Shown here: positions 1-8,319 of the stretch, one piece after another | How the letters are laid out: each line of letters starts with the position of its first letter | Numbering within the stretch: the stretch's first letter is position 1 | Origin: Jidongwangia harbinensis | GTDB lineage: Bacteria; Actinomycetota; Actinomycetes; Mycobacteriales; Micromonosporaceae | DNA length: 64,000 bases | Reading direction: 5' to 3' | Assembly (NCBI RefSeq): GCF_020216025.1 | Contig: NZ_JAIWNC010000012.1 | Coordinates: forward strand, 62,001-126,000 | Made by a program: the position numbers and the translations under genes | Notes under the pieces: model-generated | Databases searched by the model: none | Seen by the model: the letters and a program-made list of their open reading frames with translations, nothing else | What the model was told of the DNA's origin: nothing

Positions 1-68
1 GCCACCACGGCCGGCCGGGACAGGTGCACGTTCGGTCCGCGCAGGCGGCGCAGGCTGATGATCTTCAT
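1..68 (-). CDS. cphA: Cyanophycin synthetase, N-terminal fragment
   Basis: The window starts inside the first 22 codons of a gene read leftwards. Its ATG is at 68 and the peptide opens MKIISLRRLRGPNVH, which resembles the usual opening of cyanophycin synthetase (MKI..xRxLRGPN). That enzyme builds the Asp/Arg storage polymer cyanophycin from amino acids and ATP in the cytoplasm. The start overlaps the stop of the upstream cyanophycinase gene as ATGA, so the two are almost certainly one coupled operon for making and mobilising the polymer. The rest of the gene lies outside the window; the call rests on this short motif plus the neighbour. Confidence 0.8.
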   Translation of the reverse strand, partial: MKIISLRRLRGPNVHLSRPAVV

Positions 69-886
69 GCGGCTCGTCCCCGTTCTCCGGCGGGCGCGTC
101 GAGGATCGACGGACGGCGGCCGGACAGCTCGAATCTGCAACCCGCGGGCAGGACGTGGATGCACGCGCCGGACAACGCGATCGCCCCGGACTCCGGCACC
201 CGGATGTCGGTGGCCCCGCCGGCATCGACGACCGTCACCGAACCACTGCCGAGCACCTCGAAGGCGTCCCCCTCGGCCAGGATCGCGGTGTCCTCGTCGA
301 TGCCCACGCCGAGCTCGTGCGGATAGTGCGCGACCGCGCTGAGCAGCCGGTTGAGCCGGCCCCGCTCGGCGAAATGCATGTCGATCAGGACGCCGGGAAG
401 GAACTCCAGGCCGGGTCCGGTGCGCACGCTGTCCGTGGTCACCCCCGGGCCGTCCCCGCCGACGATCATCGTGCTGGACATCATGGCCGCGCCGGCGCTG
501 GTCCCGCCCAGCACGACCCGCCCGGTGGCGACCAGCGACTGCAGCAGCGAGTCGGTCCGGGTGCCGCCCAGCACGGCGGCGATCCGGGACTGGTCGCCGC
601 CGGTGAAGTAGACGCCGGTGGCCGATTCCAGCACCGCGGTGACCGCCGGGTCGTTGGCGTCCGGACGGGTGGCCAGCCGCAGCGCCCGGACCGCGCCGGC
701 GCCCAGGTCACGGAAGGCCCGGACATGCTCGGCCTCCAGCACGTCGGGGGTGGTGCTGGCGGTGGCGATCACGACGACGGTGGCGGCCGGTCCCCCGGCG
801 AGGTCGACGAACCGGCGCAGCAGTCCCGTTCCGGCCGCCCCGCCGATGATCAGCAGGCGGGCGCGGCGCGCCGTGTCGGTTAGCAC
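65..886 (-). CDS. cphB: Cyanophycinase
   Basis: Peptidase family S51 enzyme of about 273 residues that cleaves cyanophycin into beta-Asp-Arg dipeptides. The N-terminal strand RLLIIGGAAG, the nucleophile motif GGTSAGAAMM with the catalytic Ser (GxSxGA), and the FTGGDQSRI loop are all visible, and the length fits the family. The reading frame stays open to a TTG at 937, but the GTG at 886 is preferred because GAGGGG lies about six bases before it. The gene ends in an ATGA overlap with the synthetase, so depolymerase and synthetase are co-translated. Family assignment is firm; the exact start is less so. Confidence 0.9.
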   Translation of the reverse strand: MLTDTARRARLLIIGGAAGTGLLRRFVDLAGGPAATVVVIATASTTPDVLEAEHVRAFRDLGAGAVRALRLATRPDANDPAVTAVLESATGVYFTGGDQSRIAAVLGGTRTDSLLQSLVATGRVVLGGTSAGAAMMSSTMIVGGDGPGVTTDSVRTGPGLEFLPGVLIDMHFAERGRLNRLLSAVAHYPHELGVGIDEDTAILAEGDAFEVLGSGSVTVVDAGGATDIRVPESGAIALSGACIHVLPAGCRFELSGRRPSILDAPAGERGRAA

Positions 887-1070
887 AGCACCCCCCTCGC
901 CGCGTTGATCAGCCACCGTTGAGGTTAAACGGAACAAAACCGAAACATTGGACTAATCACCGGCTTCGCCGCCCCCGTCCCGGGCCGCGTCGACCTTGGC
1001 GTTGCGGTGCGAACAGAAGCCGCGTCACACCCGCAACACCGGCACCACGAACTCCGGGAGGCAGGGGTGG

Positions 1071-1541
1071 TCAGCGGCGGCGGGCGCCGGGGCCGGGGCG
1101 GGGGGTGATGTCGCGGTTGGTGGTCACCCGGTGCTGGTTGGCGCAGTGGACCTCCACGTGCACCGCGCCGTCGCACGTGCGGTGGGCGAACTCCAGCGGC
1201 GGTCCCTCGGGGTCGCACAGGTAGGTGTCGCCCCACGCGGCGACGGCGATCAGCACCGGGTACAGGTCCAGGCCCTTGGGGGTGAGCCGGTACTCGTGGC
1301 GGACCCGGGCGCCGGGCTCCTGGTACGGCTCGCGGCGCAGCACCCCGTGTTCGACCAGCGTGGCCAGCCGGTTGGTCAGCACCTGCCGCGGGATGTGGGT
1401 GCGCACCCGCATGTCGTCGAAGCGGCGTACCCCGGAAAAGATCTCCCGGAGGACGACGAGCGTCCACTTCTCGCCGATGATCTCCATCGCGCGGCTGATC
1501 GTGCAGGTCTCGATGGACCACTCCAGGGCGGCGGGCGTCAT
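1071..1541 (-). CDS. HxlR-family winged-helix transcriptional regulator
   Basis: A 156-residue cytoplasmic DNA-binding protein. It has the HxlR layout: a Cys near the N-terminus (ETCTISRAMEIIGEKW), the helix-turn-helix/wing block with GVRRFDDMR and IPRQVLTNRLATLVEHGVL, then EYRLTPKGLDLYPVL. The C-terminal third (residues 105-156) is longer than in minimal HxlR proteins and contains a second Cys pair (TCDGAVHVEVHC) plus an Arg-rich tail. The N-terminal Cys suggests thiol or redox sensing as in HypR/QorR-type members, but that is inference. It is divergent from the thioesterase gene with 57 bases between them, so control of itself and that gene is likely. Confidence 0.88.
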   Translation of the reverse strand: MTPAALEWSIETCTISRAMEIIGEKWTLVVLREIFSGVRRFDDMRVRTHIPRQVLTNRLATLVEHGVLRREPYQEPGARVRHEYRLTPKGLDLYPVLIAVAAWGDTYLCDPEGPPLEFAHRTCDGAVHVEVHCANQHRVTTNRDITPRPGPGARRR

Positions 1542-1544
1542 GAC

Positions 1545-1557
1545 CCTAGAGGCTAGG
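1545..1557. promoter_or_regulatory. Inverted repeat CCTAG-AGG-CTAGG, candidate HxlR operator
   Basis: A perfect 5-3-5 inverted repeat lies three bases upstream of the HxlR gene start and 18 bases before the TTGACA box of the divergent thioesterase promoter. HxlR dimers bind short palindromes in such divergent intervals, so this is a reasonable operator for autoregulation and for control of the thioesterase. Binding is inferred from position and symmetry only. Confidence 0.5.
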
Positions 1558-1562
1558 TCTCA

Positions 1563-1593
1563 TTGACAGACGCAGCAAACCGGTGGCAACCTG
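1563..1593 (+). promoter_or_regulatory. Promoter of the thioesterase gene, possibly leaderless
   Basis: A consensus -35 box TTGACA sits at 1563-1568. Spacing of 17-19 bases brings a weak -10 (CAACCT, 1588-1593), which would place transcription start at or within a few bases of the ATG at 1599. No ribosome binding site is visible before that ATG, which agrees with a leaderless mRNA, a common arrangement in actinobacteria. Confidence 0.4.
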
Positions 1594-1598
1594 CGTCC

Positions 1599-2108
1599 AT
1601 GACGCAGACCCAGAGCGAGCGCAGCCGTACCTACTCCTGGACCGACCCGGCCGAGCACGCCGGACGCCTGGGTCGCGTCGGCGGTCTGGAGCTGTTGCGG
1701 GCCATGGCGTCGGGCGCTCTCCCGCCGCCACCGGTCATGCATCTCATCGACATGGGCGCCATGGAGGTCGAGGAGGGCAGCGTGACGGTGCATCTGGACC
1801 CCCGCGAGTTCCACTACAACCCGCTCGGCACGGTGCACGGCGGCGTGCTGTCCACGCTGCTGGACACGGCCGCCGCCTGTTCGGTGCACTCGACGCTGCC
1901 GGCCGGGGTGGCGTACACGACTCTGGATCTGAATGTGAAGTTCCTGCGCCCGGTCACCGTGGCGTCGGGGCGCCTGTGCTGCCGGGGCGACGTGCTGCAA
2001 CGGGGCCGCCGGACCGCGCTGGCCGAGGCCCGGCTGACCGACGGGTCCGGCCGCCTGGTCGCGCACGCCACGTCCAGCTGCCTGATCTTCGACCTGCCCG
2101 CGGTCTGA
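1599..2108 (+). CDS. PaaI-type hotdog-fold thioesterase
   Basis: A 169-residue protein with a single hotdog domain. The signature NPLGTVHGGVLSTLLDTAA (residues about 79-97) carries the HGG motif and the acidic residue on the central helix used by PaaI/YdiI-type acyl-CoA thioesterases. The second half, with TLDLNVKFLRPV and a C-terminal strand, is also typical. It hydrolyses acyl- or aryl-CoA in the cytoplasm; the substrate cannot be told from sequence. The ATG at 1599 is chosen over the in-frame TTG at 1563 because the latter is itself the -35 box. Divergent from the HxlR gene, which is its likely regulator. Confidence 0.85.
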   Translation: MTQTQSERSRTYSWTDPAEHAGRLGRVGGLELLRAMASGALPPPPVMHLIDMGAMEVEEGSVTVHLDPREFHYNPLGTVHGGVLSTLLDTAAACSVHSTLPAGVAYTTLDLNVKFLRPVTVASGRLCCRGDVLQRGRRTALAEARLTDGSGRLVAHATSSCLIFDLPAV

Positions 2109-2160
2109 GCCGGTCGGGCCGGTCACGCATCGACACCCGCGATCCGGGGCATGCGGAGAC

Positions 2161-3396
2161 ATGCCCCAGCAGGAGAACGGCGCCACCCCGGAGGAACAGG
2201 CCGAACTCGACCGGGAGGACGCGGAGGAACGCGAACTCGTCCGCCCGCCCGACGTCAACCAGGAGTCCAACCGGTCCGCGACCCGGCTCGAGCTGTTCTT
2301 CGACCTGGCGTTCGTCCTGTTCGTGGCGCGCTGCGCGGACCTGCTGGCCAAGGACGAGACCTGGTCCGGCGCGCTGACGTTCACGGCGGTGCTGACCATC
2401 GGCTGGTGGGCCTGGGCCAGCACCACGCTGTACGCCAACCGGTTCGACACCGACGACGCGATCTTCCGCCTGCTCACGCTGGCCGGCATGGCCGGCGTGG
2501 TGGCCATGGCGGCGTCGGTGGACAAGCTCGACGCCACCACGAGCCGGTGGTTCGCGCTGGCGTACGTCGTGTTGCGGGTCGTCCTGATCGCCGGCTACCT
2601 GCGCGCCTGGCGGGTCCTGCCGGACGCCCGGCGGACCATCCGCCCGTACCTGCTGGGGCACTCCGCCGGCGCCGCGGTCTGGCTGATCTCGCTGGCGGTG
2701 CCCACCCCGGCCCGGTACGTGCTGTGGGGCGTCGGCGTCGCGGTGGACCTGGTCGGACCGACGCTGGCGGCGCGGCTCAAGGACGCCATCCCGCTGCACA
2801 TGGAACATCTGCCGGAGCGGTTCGGCCTGTTCGTCATCCTGGTGCTGGGCGAGTCGGTGGCCGCCGTGGTGACCGGCGTGCACGACGGCGGGTGGACGGC
2901 CGGCGTGGTCGCCACCGCGGCGTTCGCGTTCCTCGTCGCCGCCGCGGTGTGGTGGTCCTACTTCGACCTGTCCGGCGGCGTCGCGAAGCGACGGCTGCTC
3001 CAGGAGGGCCATGACCGGACCCGGCAGGGCGTGCACGACTTCTACGTGTATGCCCACCTGCCGATCGCGGTCAGCCTGGCCGCGGTGGCGGTGGGCCTGG
3101 AGCACGCCGTGGTGCACGGCGCCGACGGCCACCTGTCCACCGGCACCCGGGCGGTCCTCGGCATCGGCCTGGCCGGCTTTCTGGCCAGTGCCGCGCTGAT
3201 CCAGGCCGTGCTGGCCGGGCACGTCCGGGCCGCGCTGGTGTGGCCGGGCACCGGCGTGCTGCTGGTACTGGCGGTGTCGCTGATGGACCTTCCGCCACCG
3301 GTCCTGCTCGCCCTGCTCGCCGCCGTACTGGTGGCCGGGGTGGCCACCGGCGTCGCCCAGCACCGGGCCGGCGAGATCCACACCGCACACACCTGA
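2161..3396 (+). CDS. Low temperature requirement protein A (LtrA) family membrane protein
   Basis: A 411-residue integral membrane protein. An acidic cytoplasmic N-terminus of about 40 residues leads into the LtrA signature RLELFFDLAFVLFVA, followed by roughly ten hydrophobic segments, the RFGLFVILVLGES block, and WWSYFDLSGG. LtrA was named from a cold-growth mutant of Listeria; the biochemical role of the family remains unknown. The gene follows the thioesterase by 52 bases in the same direction and may be co-transcribed with it. The short GGAG just before the ATG is a modest ribosome site. Confidence 0.85.
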   Translation: MPQQENGATPEEQAELDREDAEERELVRPPDVNQESNRSATRLELFFDLAFVLFVARCADLLAKDETWSGALTFTAVLTIGWWAWASTTLYANRFDTDDAIFRLLTLAGMAGVVAMAASVDKLDATTSRWFALAYVVLRVVLIAGYLRAWRVLPDARRTIRPYLLGHSAGAAVWLISLAVPTPARYVLWGVGVAVDLVGPTLAARLKDAIPLHMEHLPERFGLFVILVLGESVAAVVTGVHDGGWTAGVVATAAFAFLVAAAVWWSYFDLSGGVAKRRLLQEGHDRTRQGVHDFYVYAHLPIAVSLAAVAVGLEHAVVHGADGHLSTGTRAVLGIGLAGFLASAALIQAVLAGHVRAALVWPGTGVLLVLAVSLMDLPPPVLLALLAAVLVAGVATGVAQHRAGEIHTAHT

Positions 3397-3501
3397 GCGG
3401 GCCCGTCGCTCAGACGGCGAGGAGCCGTGATGGTGTCGCCGCTGGAGGCGGCTTCGGCGGGGTAGTCGGCGCAGGCGGAAACGAGAAGGATGTCGAATGC
3501 G

Positions 3502-4434
3502 TCAACTGCGGGCCGCCTGCCGCTGGCGGCGCGCCTCCCGCTTCTCCTCGAACCGCTTCGCCTGCGCGTCCAGTTCCGCCATGTGCCCGGCCAGCTCCTC
3601 GCGGGCCTGCTCGCCCTCGGCGCCCAGGCCGGTGCGGTCCCACACGTTCCACTGCCGCAGGACCGGGGCCAGCACCTCGTCCCGGTGCTGCCGCAGGTCG
3701 TAGATCCCGGCCAGCGCGATGGACAGCGCCTTGCGGCCGAAGCCCTCGATGTTCGCGCCGGGCATCTGGAACTGGCTCACCACGTCGGTCACCGCCCGCA
3801 TCGCCTGCCCGGGCGCCAGGTCGAACGCCGCGCCCAGCAGGTTGCGGTAGAACACCATGTGCAGGTTCTCGTCCGCGGCCACCCGGGCCAGCAGCTGCTC
3901 GGCGATCGGGTCGCCGGTGGCCTTGCCGGTGTTGCGGTGCGAGATCCGGGTGGCGAGTTCCTGGAACGCCACGTACGCGATCGAGTGCAGCACCTCGTCG
4001 TCGTGCGCGTTGGTGTAGCCGGCCTCCATGTGCGCCATCCGGGCGCGCTCCAGCGCGACCGGGTCGACCGCCCGGGTGACCGTCAGGTAGTCGCGGATCG
4101 CGACGCCGTGCCGGCCCTCCTCCGCGGTCCACCGGTGCACCCATGTCCCCCACGCGCCGTCCCGGCCGAACAGGGTGGCGATCTCGTGGTGGTACGAGGG
4201 CAGGTTGTCCTCGGTCAGCAGGTTGACGATCAACGCGGTACGCGCGACGTCCGGCAGCGCCGAGTCGTCCTCGCGCCACGGCTCGCCACCGAGCAGGCCG
4301 TCGAACGTGCGGCCCTCGCTCCACGGCACGTACTCGTGCGGGAACCACTCCTTGGCGAGCGTCAGGTGGCGGTCGAGATTCGTGGCGACCACGGGCTCCA
4401 GCTCGACGAGCAGAGACGTCTGATCCAGCGGCAC
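3502..4434 (-). CDS. Acyl-[acyl-carrier-protein] desaturase (soluble di-iron)
   Basis: A 310-residue member of the plant-type/DesA soluble desaturases, which insert a double bond into acyl-ACP using O2, a di-iron centre and ferredoxin. All iron ligands can be placed: Glu75 (LLTEDNLPSYH), Glu106 and His109 (EEGRH), Glu159 (AFQELATR), and Glu189 and His192 (DENLH). The C-terminal 50 residues form a charged helix. The start is GTG with AGGGAGG at good distance. The promoter region holds a perfect 27-bp inverted repeat (4447-4473), so a repressor probably controls unsaturated fatty acid synthesis here; no regulator gene is adjacent. Convergent with the LtrA gene. Confidence 0.92.
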   Translation of the reverse strand: MPLDQTSLLVELEPVVATNLDRHLTLAKEWFPHEYVPWSEGRTFDGLLGGEPWREDDSALPDVARTALIVNLLTEDNLPSYHHEIATLFGRDGAWGTWVHRWTAEEGRHGVAIRDYLTVTRAVDPVALERARMAHMEAGYTNAHDDEVLHSIAYVAFQELATRISHRNTGKATGDPIAEQLLARVAADENLHMVFYRNLLGAAFDLAPGQAMRAVTDVVSQFQMPGANIEGFGRKALSIALAGIYDLRQHRDEVLAPVLRQWNVWDRTGLGAEGEQAREELAGHMAELDAQAKRFEEKREARRQRQAARS

Positions 4435-4446
4435 GAGCGCCCTCCC

Positions 4447-4473
4447 TACGGTTGCGTAACTTACGCAACCGTA
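4447..4473. promoter_or_regulatory. Perfect 27-bp inverted repeat, TetR-type operator candidate
   Basis: The 13-base arm TACGGTTGCGTAA is followed after one central C by its exact reverse complement. It lies 13 bases upstream of the desaturase GTG, directly before the ribosome binding site, so a bound repressor would cover the promoter or transcription start. Length and perfect symmetry fit a TetR-family dimer. In mycobacteria a TetR protein, MadR, controls DesA-type desaturases; whether this site matches that motif cannot be checked here. Confidence 0.75.
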
Positions 4474-4581
4474 GCCTATGTCCTCCCCGAGGAGGACCCC
4501 CCACGTCGTTCCCGTGACCGACGACCCGTGTGCCGCCGGTCACCACACTGACGGAGACCGAACGCTCACCGAGGGGGAACC

Positions 4582-5742
4582 ATGCTCAGACGCGCTCTGA
4601 CCTGCGTCAGCACCGCCGTACTGCTGGTCGCGCCGGCCGGTACCGCCACCGCCGCCCCACCGGGCGACGTCCTGCAGCGGCGACTCGACGCGGTGCACGC
4701 CGCCGGCATGCCCGGCGCTTTCGCCGAGGTCCGCGACGGCGACCGCACCCGGACACCGGCCACCGGCGTGATCGACATCCGCACCGGGCGGCCGGTCCGC
4801 GACGGCCTGCGCCACCGCGTCGGCAGCATCACCAAGACCCTCGTGGCCACCACCGTGCTGCAGCTCGCCGGCGAGAAGCGCCTGCGGCTCGACGCGCCGA
4901 TCGGCCGCTACCTGCCCGACCTGGTCCCCGGCGAGATGGGCCGCCGGGTCACCGTGCGGATGCTGCTCAACCACACCAGCGGCATCGGCGACTTCGACAC
5001 CGAGCTGATCCGCGAACCGGAGGATCTGATCACGGTCGGCCGCACCACGTACCGGCCGGAGCACCTCGTCCGGATCGGCCTGGCCGCGCCCCCGACGACC
5101 GGATACGCCTACGCCAACACCAACTACGTGCTGGCCGGGCTGATCGTCGAGCGGGCGACCGGGCGCAGCCTGGAGTCCGAGGTGACCCGCCGCATCCTGC
5201 GCCCGCTGCACCTGCGCGACACCTACTTCGAGGGCGCCGACCCGCTGATCCGCGGCCCGCACATGCACGCCTACGTCCCGTGGACCGACGGCGAGCCGCG
5301 CGACTTCACCCGCTACAACATGTCGTGGCTGTGGGCCGCCGGGGACCTGGTCTCCACCGCCGCCGACCTGAACCGGTTCTACCGGGCCCTGCTCACCGGC
5401 CGCCTGCTGACCCCGCCCCTGCTGGCCGAGATGCAGACCACCCCGGGCAGCGGGTACGGACTCGGCCTCTACGCGGTCCAGCTGCCGTGCGGCACGTTCT
5501 GGGGCCACGACGGCGGCACCATCGGCCACCAGACCGTCTCGTGGCACAGCCCGGACGGAACGCGCCAGGTGACGTACGCCCAGAGCATGGCGTTCTACCA
5601 GGAGTCCCCGACCGAACCGCACCCGATCGACGTGGCCGCCGGCGTGTTCCTGGTCACCGCGCTGTGCGGCGGGCAGCCCGCGGCCCGCTCCGCCGCCGCC
5701 GTCCGGCCGGCGACCGACGGCGTCCTCACCGGACACCGCTGA
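4582..5742 (+). CDS. Secreted serine hydrolase, beta-lactamase class C / DD-peptidase family (copy 1)
   Basis: A 386-residue exported enzyme. A signal peptide (about residues 1-24, ending near TATAAPP) precedes a beta-lactamase/PBP-like fold with Ser82-x-x-Lys85 (SITK), a Tyr-x-Asn element (YANTNY), and the third motif as GHDGG. Family members include D-Ala-D-Ala carboxypeptidases, esterases and class C beta-lactamases; the sequence alone does not separate these. The ATG follows a GAGGGGG ribosome site. The next gene is a close tandem copy, colinear over nearly the whole length and with a similar upstream stretch, so the pair arose by duplication. Confidence 0.88.
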   Translation: MLRRALTCVSTAVLLVAPAGTATAAPPGDVLQRRLDAVHAAGMPGAFAEVRDGDRTRTPATGVIDIRTGRPVRDGLRHRVGSITKTLVATTVLQLAGEKRLRLDAPIGRYLPDLVPGEMGRRVTVRMLLNHTSGIGDFDTELIREPEDLITVGRTTYRPEHLVRIGLAAPPTTGYAYANTNYVLAGLIVERATGRSLESEVTRRILRPLHLRDTYFEGADPLIRGPHMHAYVPWTDGEPRDFTRYNMSWLWAAGDLVSTAADLNRFYRALLTGRLLTPPLLAEMQTTPGSGYGLGLYAVQLPCGTFWGHDGGTIGHQTVSWHSPDGTRQVTYAQSMAFYQESPTEPHPIDVAAGVFLVTALCGGQPAARSAAAVRPATDGVLTGHR

Positions 5743-5801
5743 CCCGGTTGCGGGCAGTGACCACAATGGAGGAATCCCGACATCGTCACCGAGGAGGGAC
5801 C

Positions 5802-7004
5802 ATGCTCAAACGCACTCTGACCTGCGTCATCAGCGCCGTACTGCTGGTCGCGCCGGCCGGCACGGCGATCGCCGCCCCGCCGGGCGACGTGCTGCAGCAG
5901 AAGCTGGAGGCGGTGCACGCCGCCGGCATGCCCGGCGTCTTCGCCGAGGTCCGCCACGGCCACCGCACCTGGACACCGACCGCCGGCGTCATCGACGTCC
6001 GCACCGGGAGGCCGGTCCGCGACGGCCTGCGCCACCGCGTCGGCAGCATCACCAAGACCTTCGTGGCCACCACCGTGCTGCAACTGGCCGGCGAGAAACG
6101 CCTCCGGCTGGACGCGCCCATCGGCCGCTACCTGTCCGAACTGGTGCCCGGCGAGGAGGGCCGCCGGGTCACCGTCCGGATGCTGCTCAACCACACCAGC
6201 GGCATCGGCAACTACACCGACGAACTGCTGGCCACCGGGGACGACCTCGTCGCGGTGGGCCGCACCACCTACCGGCCGGAGCAGCTCGCCCGGATCGGGC
6301 TGGCCATGCCGCCGACCAACGCGCCGGGCGCCGGCTGGTCGTACTCGAACACCAACTACGTGCTGGCCGGGCTGATCGTCGAGGAGGTGACCGGGCGCAG
6401 CCTGGAGTCCGAGGTGACCCGCCGCATCCTGCGCCCGCTGCACCTGCGCGGCACCTACTTCGAGGGCGCCGACCCGGTGATCCACGGCCCGCACATGCAC
6501 GCCTACGTCCCGTGGACCGACGGCGAGCTGCGCGACTTCACCCGGTACAACATGTCCTGGGCCTGGGGCGCCGGTGATCTCGTCTCCACCGCCGCCGACC
6601 TGAACCGGTTCTACCGGGCCCTGCTCACCGGTCACCTGCTCTCCGCCCACCTGCTGGCCGAGATGCAGACCACGGTGCCGATGGACGCCGCCGACCCGGA
6701 GGCCGGCGGGTACGGCCTCGGGCTGTACTGGCTCCCGACACCGTGCGGCCGGGCCTGGGGCCACAGCGGCGGCACCATCGGTCACCAGACCATCTCGTTC
6801 CACCGCGCGGACGGCAACCGCCTGATGACGTACGCGCAGAGCATGGCGTTCTACCAGGAGTCGACCGAGCCGCACCCGATCGACGAGGCCGCCGCCGACT
6901 TCTGGATCACCGCGCTCTGCGGTGAGCAGCCGGCAGCGGCCCGCACCACGACCGATCTCCGCCCGTTCCAGGTGGACCGGGAGCTGGCGGTCAGCCTGCG
7001 CTGA
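5802..7004 (+). CDS. Secreted serine hydrolase, beta-lactamase class C / DD-peptidase family (copy 2)
   Basis: A 400-residue paralogue of the preceding gene, sharing long identical runs from signal peptide to C-terminus (for example RHRVGSITKT and YVPWTDGEL versus YVPWTDGEP). Catalytic motifs are intact: Ser82 and Lys85, YSNTNY, and GHSGG in place of GHDGG. Differences cluster around residues 160-190, where an insertion (NAPGAGWSYS) borders the active-site cleft, and near 300, where TVPMDAADPEAGG is inserted. The duplicates may therefore differ in substrate. AGGAGGG precedes the ATG. The last 14 bases overlap, tail to tail, the end of hisS. Confidence 0.88.
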   Translation: MLKRTLTCVISAVLLVAPAGTAIAAPPGDVLQQKLEAVHAAGMPGVFAEVRHGHRTWTPTAGVIDVRTGRPVRDGLRHRVGSITKTFVATTVLQLAGEKRLRLDAPIGRYLSELVPGEEGRRVTVRMLLNHTSGIGNYTDELLATGDDLVAVGRTTYRPEQLARIGLAMPPTNAPGAGWSYSNTNYVLAGLIVEEVTGRSLESEVTRRILRPLHLRGTYFEGADPVIHGPHMHAYVPWTDGELRDFTRYNMSWAWGAGDLVSTAADLNRFYRALLTGHLLSAHLLAEMQTTVPMDAADPEAGGYGLGLYWLPTPCGRAWGHSGGTIGHQTISFHRADGNRLMTYAQSMAFYQESTEPHPIDEAAADFWITALCGEQPAAARTTTDLRPFQVDRELAVSLR

Positions 7005-8304
7005 TCGCCGGCGCCCGGTCGGCGGCGGGCGGGTCCCAGGTGGACGCGTCCGCCTCCACCTGGTCGCCGGAGCGGATGTCCTTCACCGTGTCCGGCGCGC
7101 CGGGGAACCACACGTACGGAATGCCCCGCCGCTCGGCGAAACGGATCTGCTTGCCGAACTTCGCGGCCGTCGGCGCCACCTCGGTGGCGATCCCGCGGCC
7201 GCGAAGGGCGGCGGCCACCCGGTCGCACTCCCGGCGCTGGTCCTCGTCCGGCAGCGCGACCAGCACGCACGTCGGCACCTTGCGGGAGACGGTCAGCGCG
7301 TCCCGGCCGAACAGCAGGCCGAGCATCCGGGAGACGCCGATCGAGATGCCCACGCCGGGGAACCGCTCGGTGCCGGACGAGGCCAGGTTGTCGTACCGGC
7401 CGCCGGAACAGATCGAGCCGAACTTCTCGTACCCCTGCAGTTGGGTCTCGTAGACCGTGCCGGTGTAGTAGTCCAGGCCACGGGCGATCTTCAGGTCCGC
7501 CACCACCAGGCCCGGCGCGTGCTCGGCCGCGGTCTCCACCACCCGGACCAGCTCCGCCAGGCCCTCGTCCAGCAGCGGTTCGCTGACGCCGAGCGCGCGG
7601 ACCCGGTCGACGAACGAGCCGTCCGCCGCGGAGATCCCGGCCAGCCGCAGGCACGCCGCGGCCTGCGCGTCGGTCGCGCCGGCCGTCTCGACCAGCAGCG
7701 CGGAAACCTTGTCCGGGCCGATCTTGTCGAGCTTGTCCACGGTACGCAGCACCTGATCGGTGTCGGACAGGCCGAGGCCGCGGTAGAAGCCCTCGCACAC
7801 CTTGCGGTTGTTCACCATGATGCGGGCCGGCGGGATCGGCAGGCCGCCCAGCGCGTCCCCGATCACCAGCGGCATCTCGGTGTCGTAGTGGAACGGCAGC
7901 GTGTCGCGGTCCACCACGTCGATGTCGGCCTGGGCGAACTCCCGGTACCGCCCCTCCTGCGGCCGCTCGCCCCGCCACACCTTCTGGATCTGGTAGCGGC
8001 GGAACGGGAAGTTCAGCTTGCCGGCGTGCTCCAGCACGAAGCGGGCGAACGGCACGGTCAGGTCGAAGTGCAGGCCCAGCGCGTCGTCACCGCCGCCCGC
8101 GGACGGGTCCTCCTGGAGGCGGCGCAGGACGTACACCTCCTTCGAGGTCTCGCCCTTGCGCAGCAGTTGATCCAGCGGTTCCACCGCGCGGGTCTCCAGC
8201 GGCGCGAAACCGTACAGCTCGAAGGTGGTGCGGATGCGGTCGAGCACGTACTGCTCGATCATCCGCTGGGACGGCAGCCACTCAGGGAAGCCGGAAATGG
8301 GCAC
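6991..8304 (-). CDS. hisS: Histidyl-tRNA synthetase
   Basis: A 437-residue class II aminoacyl-tRNA synthetase that charges tRNA-His in the cytoplasm. Visible landmarks are the motif 2 region with FRRYQIQKVWRGERPQ and REFAQADIDVV, the histidine-binding loop ARGLDYYTGTVYE, and the C-terminal anticodon-binding domain starting near CVLVALPDE. The length fits the family. It lies 15 bases downstream of the metallo-hydrolase gene and shares its strand, as in many actinobacteria, so the two are probably one transcript. Confidence 0.97.
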   Translation of the reverse strand: MPISGFPEWLPSQRMIEQYVLDRIRTTFELYGFAPLETRAVEPLDQLLRKGETSKEVYVLRRLQEDPSAGGGDDALGLHFDLTVPFARFVLEHAGKLNFPFRRYQIQKVWRGERPQEGRYREFAQADIDVVDRDTLPFHYDTEMPLVIGDALGGLPIPPARIMVNNRKVCEGFYRGLGLSDTDQVLRTVDKLDKIGPDKVSALLVETAGATDAQAAACLRLAGISAADGSFVDRVRALGVSEPLLDEGLAELVRVVETAAEHAPGLVVADLKIARGLDYYTGTVYETQLQGYEKFGSICSGGRYDNLASSGTERFPGVGISIGVSRMLGLLFGRDALTVSRKVPTCVLVALPDEDQRRECDRVAAALRGRGIATEVAPTAAKFGKQIRFAERRGIPYVWFPGAPDTVKDIRSGDQVEADASTWDPPAADRAPAISAG

Positions 8305-8319
8305 GGGAGGTCTCCGAAG

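Noticed and set aside
3438..3452. Small GCCGC...GCGGC hairpin between ltrA and the desaturase
   Set aside because: Only five base pairs, common by chance at this GC content; not called as a terminator.
4530..5801. Apparent N-terminal extension in frame with the second serine hydrolase, making an 824-residue protein
   Set aside because: The extension reads out of frame through the first hydrolase gene and is Arg/Pro-rich; the second gene has its own ATG, ribosome site and signal peptide at 5802.
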